Shown: piece by piece, positions 9,969-20,687 of the stretch
Layout of the letters: each line of letters opens with the position of its first letter
Position numbering within the stretch: the stretch's first letter is position 1
Source of the DNA: Pholiota molesta
Lineage: Eukaryota; Basidiomycota; Agaricomycetes; Agaricales; Strophariaceae
Direction of reading: 5' to 3'
Assembly (NCBI GenBank): GCA_014925825.1
Contig: JACGCK010000357.1
Coordinates: forward strand, 1 to 34,301
DNA: 34,301 bases
Notes under the pieces: generated by a model
The model's input: the letters and a program-made list of their open reading frames with translations, nothing else
The model's database searches: none
What the model was told of the DNA's origin: nothing
Position numbers and translations under genes: made by a program

Positions 9969-12215
9969 TTACCCATTCGCATCCGAAACCGCGGAAGGTG
10001 GGGAGGAAATGGGGCAGAGGGAAGGCAGCCCGTGTGAACCCAGCCGGGATGCACTTTGATCACAGGACGCAAAGAAGGACAAAAAATATCCCCCCGAATC
10101 ACTGGGAATACTCGTCCGCACTGGCATGCCCCCCAGGCTGGCGTGCCCAGTCCCCGGCCGACTCCCATTATCGATGTCCGTCTCGTAGAGGTCATAGCCC
10201 TCCGCAGCCATCCCGAACGCCATCCCGCCGCCCACGCCCCCGTGCATCGGGGTCATCAGCGCAGGCGCGGGGTACCCGGGAGCGGGGTCAGCAGTGTGCT
10301 GTTCTGCGGCAGCCGCCCGCTCGGGTGAGCGCCGCCGTCGAGCGCCTGCTGTACAAGCGCGCGCGGCCGCGGCTCCGGCACGGTTGACGGATGCGGTAGC
10401 AGGCCACCGTTCCCCATGTCGAGTTGCGGCAATTCTGAATGGTGGGTGTGCTGGTGTGGGTAGGTGGGAAGCGACGACGACGATTCGATAGTTTGGTCGT
10501 TAAACGACTGCTGTTGTGGTGCGCCATGAGCGCGAGAGAGCTGCGAGCCGTCGTGCCACGAAGCGGCCTGGGAGTTGGTGTATCTTTGGCGGGCGGATAT
10601 TGTCCCCGCCTCGTAAACACCGAGGGTATCCTCGTGCTCCTGAGGGTAGCGAATGTCATCGACAGCGACAGAGTACCGCTCGGCCGTCCCGATGGTCACC
10701 GACGAGGCGAGGTGCCTCTGTGGCATCCCATAGTGGCCCAAATACCGGTGGCTATAGCCATGATGATCGTCGTAGCCATCGCTGAAGCTGCTCCGCCGCA
10801 TGGCGGCTGCAGCGACTTCTTGCTCCTTTTTGGCTTTGCGCCACTGCTTCCTAAGCTCTTTGAACTCTGTAAAGCAGGTCGATTAATTAAATTTAATAAG
10901 TCATGCGGCTCCCGCTTCAGACAGGAGGGTTGCTCACCGTTCGGACTGCGCTTGGAACCATGTTTTTGCATGGTGACATGGGCGTTGAGGTGGTTCAGAG
11001 TCCCGTATGATTTGTTACAGTCTGGCCACGAGCAGACATAAAGCCGTTCAATTTCGTCGTAGCGCTCCTAGGACGCTTTTTCACAGCGTTCCCAGGCAGC
11101 GCGACGAAGGAGTAGGTCTTGCGATCCAGGCTATCGGAGGGTATCTGGGAAGCGCTCAGGCTCCGGTGTAGGTGCTGCGATATTGAGCGCGAAGGACTTG
11201 TAGGTAGTCCGTTACTCATCGGCGCCACTGACGAAGAGGTGGAGGTCCCTGTCCCTGGTGGCGAGGGGCCATAAAGATTATCACTGATGGGAGAGTAAGG
11301 TAGAGCAGAGGTGGGTGAGGCTAACAAGCCATGTGCAAAAGTATTTTGCATGGGAGATATGGGTTCATCAAGGGTATCAGTAGTGCGATGGTCATAATAT
11401 TCGAGCTGGGGGTGATCGCGTTGACGGGAGTCATCGTGCTTCCATTCATGCTGCTGCTGTGGAGGAAACTCGAAATGATGGTGGCGCAGGTCTCGGAGAG
11501 AACCTGTACTTGCGCCACGATGGAGCGACGAGCCGTAGAGAGGACCCGAGGAGCGACTGGCGTGCAGCGACGAGGCGCCGTACGGAAAGCCGAATTGTTG
11601 CTGCTGATAGCGGCTGGACATGGAAGGGTCTGGGTGAGGAGGAAAGAGGGCAGGGCCGCTTAGGATGGTCGGCTCGGACATGCGTCGTTGATCCAGTAGG
11701 GAGTTGTGCAAATTATTAGCCGTGGAGTATTTATCGGGGGAGGGTTGACGAGAAGTGTGGATGTCCGCAGATTCTGGATGGGAGTGAACGGGATCTTCTG
11801 CCGGATATGGGTGGGTATCCGAATGGAGGAAGCGTTCTTGGGAATGCGAAACCGTGATGGCCTGGGGCAATGCGGAAAGAGAACACTGGGGGTCTACGGG
11901 AGACGGAGATTCGTCGAGGTAGGAATTCATAGCAGGATCTGTATTTGTAGGACGACGCGGGCTATTAATATCATAGGACGGCTGTTCTGGTGCGTCCGCA
12001 GCGGAGGAAAAGTGATTGGAAGACGGGGGCTGGGGAGAATAGTGGAGGCCAGCGGCGAACTGGAAGGGCGGCGGCGGGGGCTGGAGGGGGCGCGGGGACG
12101 GCGGGGCGGGGTCGGGAGAGGAGGAGGCGTAGTCGGCGGGCGCGTGCTGCTTTAAATGGCGCTGGTGGGGGAAGAAGGTGGGCACGAGGAGCTGGGGCGG
12201 TGGCTGGGAGAGCAT
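9969..12215 (-). CDS. CON7: C2H2 transcription factor, CON7-like, with two frame breaks
   Basis: Homologue of fungal CON7, a nuclear zinc finger regulator of development and cell-wall genes first described in Magnaporthe. The N-terminal 380 residues are Pro/Ser/His/Gln-rich and disordered, beginning MLSQPPPQLLVPTFFPHQRH. The core has YDEIERLYVCSWPDC, then YGTLNHLNAHVTMQKHG, giving a C-x4-C-x12-H-x5-H finger. EFKELRKQWRKAKKE follows, the signature basic helix of the family. The C-terminus is Gly/Pro-rich. Exons are 12215-10938 and 10866-9969, with an intron 10867-10937 (GTGAGC...TACAG). Reading the conserved protein needs one extra base at 11065/11066 and another at 10274/10275; with both, the length is 725 codons and every phase fits. 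Without them translation stops early. The ends after about residue 690 are uncertain. The gene is markedly GC-rich compared with its flanks. Confidence 0.85.
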
Positions 12216-12730
12216 GGTGCAGCGGACGCGCCAGACGACACATCCTCTCGTTTTGAGAGTGCAGCAAATCCTCCTCCATCTCAGATCGCCATGTCACACT
12301 CGCTGTGACACCAATTAATTACGCGCGACCCTGCCATTTCTCAAGAACATTATTCCCCCATATTAGGCAGCAGTCACGCGATCGCGCTCGGCGCCATCTC
12401 CATCGATCCGTCGTCCCCGATCGCTTCTCTCTTATCTTCCGCTCTCCTCCTCCGCACCTCCCTCCCACCCTCTGGCCCGTCTTTTTCGCCAGTAAAATAC
12501 ACACCCGGCTCTACATTTTCCACCCCCATAGCTTTCCGCAATCTATCAAAGAACCACCGGCCAATGAAAGATCTTCGATCTCTTTTTATATGTAATCCAC
12601 CCAGCCTTTCCCACCATCTCCCCGCATTCCCAAACAGCCCCAAACATATATATTGCAACGCAATGTGGGAATCTATTGCCGAAACTCTCGCCATTGCACA
12701 AATCAAGAAAGCGCCTTCTGTCTTGCCCAA
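12216..12730 (-). promoter_or_regulatory. promoter and leader of the CON7-like gene
   Basis: The 500 bp upstream of the ATG at 12215 is pyrimidine-rich on the plus strand (purine-rich on the sense strand) and carries a CCAAT motif at 12561-12565. No TATA element stands out. Overlapping open frames on both strands have biased composition but no domain and are not treated as genes. The role is inferred from position. Confidence 0.4.
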
Positions 12731-15700
12731 GTGGTAGCCATAGTATAGGCGCTCAACTCGATCTGCGAAGCCCGTGACCGTTCTCTGAACGCGTTGGCCC
12801 GATCAAGATCGACAACAATCGAACACGGTCGCGCGCGCTATGCTTTCAGCCTGAAATAACCCCAGCTTCTCTCTTCCTTGTCGCAGGCCGCTGCGCTGTG
12901 ATGATCCCGCTGACTGCTGACACAAAGGATCATGCATACGCAATATGCGTCTGGCAGCCGTCGACAAAACCTTCAATAGCTTCCGCTCTAGCGATGATTC
13001 CGACGCCGGCCACTAAATGAAAATGGAACCCAGTCTTTGTATACGCGAATTCAGTCAGCCTCGGCTTTCCCTCCAGCTCCATCTAGCTGCAGCCACTCAA
13101 TCCAGTAAGCCCGACGTCCACTTTGTCACACTATTCAATAGTGCTGCTGCTAGCAATCGTATCTCGTCCTTCCACCGTCCACCTCTCGATGCCTAGCTGA
13201 CAGGCAGTCAAGTGCATCCATTCCTGGGGGAGCTGGAGCTAATGATCTTCTCGAAATCCGAGAATCAAGTGCTTCTTCCGTTGCGATTGTTTCATGACAT
13301 GATAACCCAGCCGCAAAGTTCCAACATAGCGAAGCGAGGGAAATCACATCAACTCTATATATAAACCGTCAAATAAGTCTCATAATCGTACATGTATGCG
13401 TGTAAATACAAATTCCATTCGGCTGCTTCACGGAGCTGGAAATCACAAAAATACCCCGTGGCCGTCCCGATACCTGTCGGGAGGCAGAGCGCGCCTGCAG
13501 CGCAGGTCGCGTGTGAGATTGTCACACATAAAGTTTCGGACGAGGTGGGCTGGGCACAAATTCTCTGTTTTATCGGCAGCTTACCGCTACCCATTTTTGA
13601 CGATATATAATTTTCTTTTGGATTCCTTCACACCTCTCAATTACGGAGGTGTGCAGTATGCACATTCACAAAAACGACACAAGTATCCACTTACCGAGGC
13701 CGATCCGGTTACATCGGATAGCGCGACGAAGGTTGTTTACTTGTCCTCCTCGTTAGAGAGGGATGGATTGTATGGACGTCAAACAAAGAGCGCAGATGCG
13801 TCAAACAGTCACCATCGAAATGCTTCGTGTGGGTGGGCCATGGGAGGATTTTCACGCTTTCGAATGCGCTTCTGGCTTCCAGGAAGATGATCAATGCGCG
13901 GTCTAAGCTCATGCAGACAATAATGATGTTCAGCGCACCGTCTTCGGTGGACAGTGCTTGCCTTGTCCTAAGTACATAATATTCGACATAAGTGTTGGAC
14001 AGCTCGACGTCTCAATGGACATGCCAAATTAATACTGGTCTTCGTGTACTATTCCTGCCGCCAACTCTTTCGCGAAGTCTAAAAGTAAAAATAAGCAAGA
14101 TGCTTGATAAATTGTTATGGCAGAGACCCGCAACAGGATCAACAAATATCACGAAATCTTCTCTTCTATCAAACAAAGGAGTGAGCTTCTATGCGATAAC
14201 TTCGTCTTCGCGAGCGCGTGATGGTGATAAAGGCATAGTGAATTTATAGAACTGGGTAATCAAAACTGGTGATTTTCCGCGGTCCGGTGCTGAAACATGA
14301 CAATTAACGCGGAGATTCCGGAGTGCGCTGGAATACGTATCTGCAACGTATCTGTGCACTGTATATGAGAACGTCCACGCCAAGTCCACACCAATCCATG
14401 ACATAGATTGCAATTACATACATGTATTTTTGCGACATACATTGTCACTGGACACCCATCAAGACGATCGCGAATGATGATGCCACTGGAGACAATTTGA
14501 AAGAGACGCATTCCAACTCCATCAATGATCAATCAAACGTGCGAGGTCGATGAGGCAGAGCCTCCGCCTCAGCTTACTTGGACAAGAAGCGCGCGGAGAA
14601 CCGTTTCAAACTGTCGACGCAAGATTTCTGGGCATTGACGATGTCCTAGATCAATGCCTCGCCGTCGGACAAAAAAAAAAGCCAACAACTCGCACATCGC
14701 GCGCGTTATCCCAAATTTACATTTTGTCGGTGCTGAAATATCCGTCACGCACGGGCGCAAAACCACAAGCGCATTCCCCGCAGCGCTCTGAAATTCGAAT
14801 TATGTTCATATTCGGGGTAGCGCCGACCCTGCCCGACTCTGGATGGATGGAATAATAAATTTCAATTGGGGACGACCGCTGATCACGCATCTATCTGCAT
14901 CTAGCATACAGTACGTATTCCGGGATCCATTTGTTGAGATGCACATTGCAACCGGAACAGAAATACATCGTCATCAACACCTCACCGTTATCAAATCATA
15001 AATGGATGGACACCCACAAATATCAGCTGCGCGGGTAACAGCCGAAAACTTGGGGAAATCTCCATAAATAAAGGAAAGAAACTGAAGTGGTTGGAATTGC
15101 TGTAGATGCATAGTAAGTACTCTGAATTAAGTCCTATCATCTTACAAAAGGCGCAACTGTGCGTATGCTCCATCATGACCCACGGACTCAACAGGTTCGG
15201 AGCTCCCGTCATTACCAGCTTCAGAGTCAGAATTTCAAAGCTCACAAACAGCTCTACAGAGTGGAACTTCGAAAGCATCATACATATCCACCAATCATTA
15301 ATCATTGATCATCGATTTTTGAAGTCGATCTATCGTCTATCACAAATGACCCATACATACATTTTTCCAATAATCAATTTCCAATGTCTTCTTCACTCGC
15401 AATCTGACCGACCGGGTCCTCGCATGTCCCCGCCAGTCAATTGGGAGATTGATAATTTATAAACTCTATGCCACATAACAATTACTGCTCACATTTGCAT
15501 ACAAAACAGAAAATTCTTGGCTACTAGCATAACAAGCACCATGATCAACGCTTATAGCATTTACTTACCATGAATGCTTGCCAAACGCCTACGAGAAACC
15601 TCTAGCAGCGTCCTGCTGTCTCCTTTCGTCGCCATTCGTCAGCAAGCCCTCTTAATAATTTCTTGACCAATTGTACGCTAGTAGACGACGCGCCGAAATG

Positions 15701-18700
15701 CTGATTCAAGTTGGGTCTATGATGTGGTGCCACCTGCTCAAAGGTATATAGAGGATTTGACGTGACTAAATATTTTTATTCTCAGAGGGGGTCTAGGGAA
15801 ATACCTACTGAATGAGAAGCTCCGAAAAAGTGGAGCTCAAACCTAAATAGACACGCATATCCTTACATTCAGAGTACACATCGGAGACAGGGACAACCAA
15901 GGGACAACCTCGTTACGCGCGCACGAGTTAATAGCAAAAGGTATTCAAAATTTCAATGTGACACAACGGAGCCCGACAACTGCGCAAGGAGTTCCCCTTA
16001 CGACATATAGGTCTGGTCTGGATCTGTATCCTGAAGCCTTGTGGTACAAGGGACTAATCACAAACTAATGAGGATGTGAAGTCACCTAAGAATCACCTTG
16101 CGTGCTATATTAGAGAGAAAGTTTCTGGAGTACATTTCGTGACTCCATCGAGGCTAACAGATAATACAGAGCTAAGAAAGGACAGGTTGGCGAGCGTCGG
16201 CCATCGTCCTCTGACGAGCGCAAATTCACCCCTCCATAGAAAATATATTTCCCGTATTTTAACAGCCGGAGATCAACATTTCAACATCGACGTTCTTAAT
16301 GACCGCTGAGCGCTGAGTACTCTGATTAACAGGCCGATTGAAAACCGAGTATTAAAAACTTCATCATGGCAGACTTTTATGTCCGCCGGCACCGAAGCCC
16401 TACGAAATGGGCGAAGCTGCCAGGATCAAGTAACAATGTCAGCTGCCCCCCTTTGCTGCAAATACTCTGACAGAGATAATTGAAGTCGGAACAGCCTGTC
16501 AAATGCAAAGTTCGTGAACGGCTTCAAGACCGATACTATACACGACCCTCTTGGATTTTAAAAGCACAATTTCAGCACTTGGGCTGTTTTGGCAGATATA
16601 GTTGGTGCTTTGATCTGAAAGCGATCAATGATCTAATCATAGATTGGCGGCTAAATCTAGGCGCTTAGCGCTATATGACGACTGGTTTCTCCTCCGACCA
16701 CGGGGTCACAAATATGAACACTTGAAATATCATAATTCGATTACCATAACGCGTCAGAACTGCTTCTATGCCTTTCTATCAAAGAAAATGTCCGCCATTC
16801 ACATGGTTTCTTGACTTCCAATTCTAACTCATTTGCGCAAGCTCTTGATCTTTTGGTCCACTTACCGATGTCGCTCATGATCATAATCATTACGGAGCCC
16901 TGTAGTTGTCAAATCAATCAACGGTAAAGATGGCGTGCCGAGGACACATTTGCTGGCTTTGGGATTGACTGGCTCTCTTTCGTACAGCTTTGGCCCCCAA
17001 GGGTAACATTAGTGCGACAATTGATCAGACATGTCGCATCGGCCGCCGCGGACGAAGAAGTCTACATCTTTTGCACTGTCTTGCGCTGCTCTTCAAAAGG
17101 TAGCAAGACAGCCCAAGTTAACGACTCCGATGTCGCTTTCGATTTATTATCTCCCCCGAGGCCCCCATATGCCTTTTCGAGTGATATTTCGGCAAACCAT
17201 CCGACAGCACATGGAAACGAAGTGCTCCAAGGCAGCAAGTAAGCAGAAGTAAGCGTTCTCTCGGCAAATTCAATCGAGGTTGGATTATCTTGAGATTCGA
17301 CTACATTATACACTGAACGCATCTATTACTTACATATCCCTGACATGATTCATGATTCTAGCTTCTTTTCGCAGTGGAAGACTAGGGTTCTATATCAAGC
17401 TCTTCCCGGATTACCCCATAAGTCAAAGTTATGTATGCCTATCTGTTTAAGTATGCCCTATGTATGGACCTCGACATTGGGTGACCGAACTATGGATCAC
17501 GAGGAAGGAATGCATTTAGAAATTATGAATCTGATATGGAGGTCGTATATGTAGACATTCGCTCATTCACCGTAAATCTCAGATGTTACATGGTCACGGT
17601 GAACACTGAAGTCAATTGGCATTCCTATGCAATGGACCTTACCAGAAACCACATTTCGTATATGGACCAGAAGAAATGGGCGTCTCGTGTATCCTCAAAT
17701 AATGCAAGGCAATCGGATTGTCAGACAAAGCAGCCTCTCCATATACTTAGCTAGCCAGTAATTGCACCTCCAGCATTGGCGCCTACCACGAAAGACGAAT
17801 GACTCCAGTTGAGGATTGACATATCTTTCCGTTATTGGGTATAGTAGAAGATCCAGATGCTTTAATGAAATGTTATCAGATGCCAGTGGTTTTTGTCGCA
17901 GAAACAAGTCAGAAGTTAGCGGCGCTTAAGAAAACATTGCCTGAGTGGTATTGCAAAGTGGAGGCGAAAGTAAGAGGGGCCAGAAAGGAAGCCGCAAGTT
18001 TGGAATATGGGAAGCCGCTGCGATGTGAGTGTGTTACCTATGGGGAAATTCCTTTTGAGAACACGATAAGCATTTAATATGCTTTTCGTCTTTTCTAAGG
18101 TTTCCTCTTGTGATACTGAATTTCAGGGGCAGGTACGACAAGATATGACATCTTTGTCGTTGTGAGGATGTTTAGGATGTAGAATGCGATTGAAAGGGCA
18201 GGTAGAATCAGGTAGAATCCAGGGCATTTCATGAACCACGAACGAGATGAAGATAGTATTTCAAAATCGTTCCGGTGGCTAGGCATGATGGTAGAATACT
18301 TGGGATAGATGCAAGTGATATAAATCAAAGAGACCAAGTTTTACGTGAAACACACCCCAGCAAAGCGAAATTCAAACTTGTAGTAATTCCTTCCAGCAAT
18401 GACAAAGAGTTGCGATCATCCAGGACAACGACATGCGGGGTAAATAAAATTGAATGGCCTCGTTTTTCATATGTTTGTTCGTTCTGCAGCCCTTTGCAGC
18501 GAATCCATGGCTCAGTCCCGAAGGAAAACAAATGAGCCGCCAGCGATATGTGTGCGTGACACTGGAACTCAAGGCACATCGGAAGGGGTGTGGCCTACAT
18601 TGAGCGACTTGCGGCATGTATTCACAGAGGAATCAGGAACCCTTTCGGACATGCAAGAGTCCAAGTGCATTTTTCTGGTCATTTTGTGCGTGATGTGATT

Positions 18701-19075
18701 GAAGTGACCAAGCCAAAGCGACACTGATAACATAACAGGGTTGTCGCCGCAGGAGCCTTTGAACGCCCATAAGCGTCCGAGCATCAAGTGGCGATATGGA
18801 TATTGATGGAGATAACCCGTACAGGTGTAGGGAGAACCATCGGGACAAAGCAGAACAGCCACGTTGGCAAAGGCAGATTTCAGAGTGGAAAAGAAAGTCA
18901 GGACTCCCGACCGATGGGCGTCAGGACTCAGTACTCAGCGCTCAGCAATTACATCACATGACGTTAGGCCCATCTGAGTGTCGGGCCAAGATTAGACTCG
19001 CCATGATGAGTTCTGCAGTGATGGCGGTCACTCCTTTACCTACGACGCCCACCAAGGCCCACGCTTTTCGTCACT
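12731..19075. other. 6.3 kb gene-poor stretch
   Basis: I find no gene here on either strand. Open frames are short (under about 165 codons) and lack domains, coherent splice chains or long biased composition. The sequence is more AT-rich than the genes around it. Visible small features are an inverted repeat at 13629-13653, an A10 run at 14671-14680 and a doubled 10-mer (CAGGTAGAAT) at 18199-18218. The frame at 17835-18077, with a Lys/Glu-rich centre, is the only faintly protein-like piece. Old, decayed transposon sequence or unrecognised non-coding RNA genes are possible but not shown. Confidence 0.5.
13629..13653. repeat. perfect 8-bp inverted repeat, 9-nt loop
   Basis: CACACCTC at 13629-13636 is matched by GAGGTGTG at 13646-13653 around a 9-nt AT-rich spacer. 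It can form a hairpin or a dyad binding site. It lies in the gene-poor stretch, so no regulated gene can be assigned. Confidence 0.5.
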
Positions 19076-20271
19076 ATGCCTGCTAATTCTACTGGATACA
19101 CTCAGAAAACTAGGCGGTCGTCGCGTCTCCTGGATCGCCAAGGTATTTCTCTCCCAATCCCTGCCGATGCCATACCTATTTTCTCTCACAGTGGCGGCCA
19201 CGAAAGCGTTATCTGCGGTGCAAAAGCTTGCAACATCCGCTTCCCAACCAAAGCGAAGAAAATTGTCCGATGGTGCTGCCTTCTTAAATGATGGTTCAAC
19301 CCGCGATTCCTCAAGTTTGGTGGATGTCCCCACGGCATCCGGATCCGACTCTCGACGATTGCAACGGATAACAAGCAAAGAACTCGACCGACGTGAGAAA
19401 CGTCTTCTTCACAAAGAGCAGGATCTCAAGAATCGTCTGGAGAGCTTTGAACTTCGGATGTCGACTCTGGTCAAAATGGAGGATGAAACATCACTGATGA
19501 TGTCACAGTTAGCCGAGCGCGAGGCTGAGGTGGCCTTGAAGCAACTTGAAGAACATTTTACATGTGCATTGTAAGGTTTTGAAATATCTACGCGCCTCCT
19601 CAGCTAAATCTATCCTGACTGATAGATGCTACGAAATCTTGGCAGCTCCATATACATTGAATCCATCTCATTGCGGACACACGTTTTGTGGTCTCTGCAT
19701 CCTTAAATGGTTCTTTTCCCGCTTGCATCGTGCGTGTGGAGGATGGCATGAATCGGTCGATTGTCCAATCTGCCGTAGCCTGTTGATCATTACGCCTGAA
19801 CTTACGCCTGAATCTACTTCTCGATTGCCATTCACTTTCCCCTTCGTCCCAAATCGCGTGACGGCTTCCGTTATTGAATCGCTCGTGGAGAAGCTCGCCA
19901 AGCCACCGCTGTGCTCGCAAGCGAAGATTAAAAGAGAAGGAAGTGAAGGCACGTGGGGATCACAATCGAGAAAGGATCGCAGCAGAGGATGTACTCGGAA
20001 GAGGGAGGCATCGGAAGAAACTGAAAAGGTCTCGGAGACATCGGATATCTCTGCTTGGAGAGAGGGCGGGTACATGCGAGCGGAGTGGCTCAAGAAGGAT
20101 AGGCAAGTGTATTGTCCTTCAGCGTCTTCACGGACACGTTTATGCAGGGGCATCTATTGACGTCTTCAACTTTATAGAGAAGGCAAAAAAGAAATGGACC
20201 ATATATTGAAAAACTGGAGCACAATGGGATCTCGAGATTTCATTGAAATGAAACAGAAACTCGGTGTTTGA
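19076..20271 (+). CDS. C3HC4 RING-finger protein, probable E3 ubiquitin ligase
   Basis: Four exons, 19076-19142, 19192-19570, 19626-20102 and 20178-20271, give 338 aa with all phases consistent. The N-terminus is basic with a nuclear-localisation-like KRRK. A coiled coil follows (about 88-143, rich in Glu/Lys/Arg/Leu), then a C3HC4 RING whose ligands are C147, C150, C165, H167, C170, C173, C195 and C198. A Ser/Arg/Glu linker leads to a conserved-looking C-terminal segment (WREGGYMRAEWLKKDR, then DFIEMKQKLGV). The RING is split by an intron between C147 and C150. The last intron (20103-20177) starts with GCAAGT, the standard GC-AG donor; ignoring it gives a wrong, shortened end at 20160. RING domains recruit E2 enzymes. 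The substrate is unknown and I cannot name the orthologue. The gene is convergent with ARP8, 416 bp away. Confidence 0.9.
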
Positions 20272-20687
20272 CGGCCTCTACTACGCAACTTCCATCCTCG
20301 TAACTTTATGCCATCCATCCGCGTTTTATACCCTCGCATTCCAAATCTTCGAACAAATATCCGCCGCAATCCCGCCATAGATATCGACCTTGTATCTTAT
20401 GGCATGCTTGTTGGCCAGAAAGGGTTGATCGTCGAAAATTGTAAGAGGTTCTCAATTATTCTACACGAGACAAGAGACAGTTTCTTTTGGACACGCTAGC
20501 CGCTATTACATTCATCAAACATCTACTCGACCACGCAGTATGTTCCTTTTTTATGACAGAATATCATCCTGTACTTGTTTTCGCGCCTGCCATTATGCAT
20601 ATCATCTTTGTAACAATACAGTCAATATATACCAATTACCAGTAGGCAAACTCGAAGGTCCAAAGAATCAAGTCATTTCACTGCATT

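Noticed and set aside
10439..12155. Plus-strand frames opposite CON7
   Set aside because: They are antisense shadows of the GC-rich, Pro/Ser/Gln-rich CON7 exons; no domain or splice structure of their own.
12374..12730. 118-codon minus-strand frame upstream of CON7
   Set aside because: Lies in the purine-rich leader or promoter; Arg/Gly-rich by base composition, no motif.
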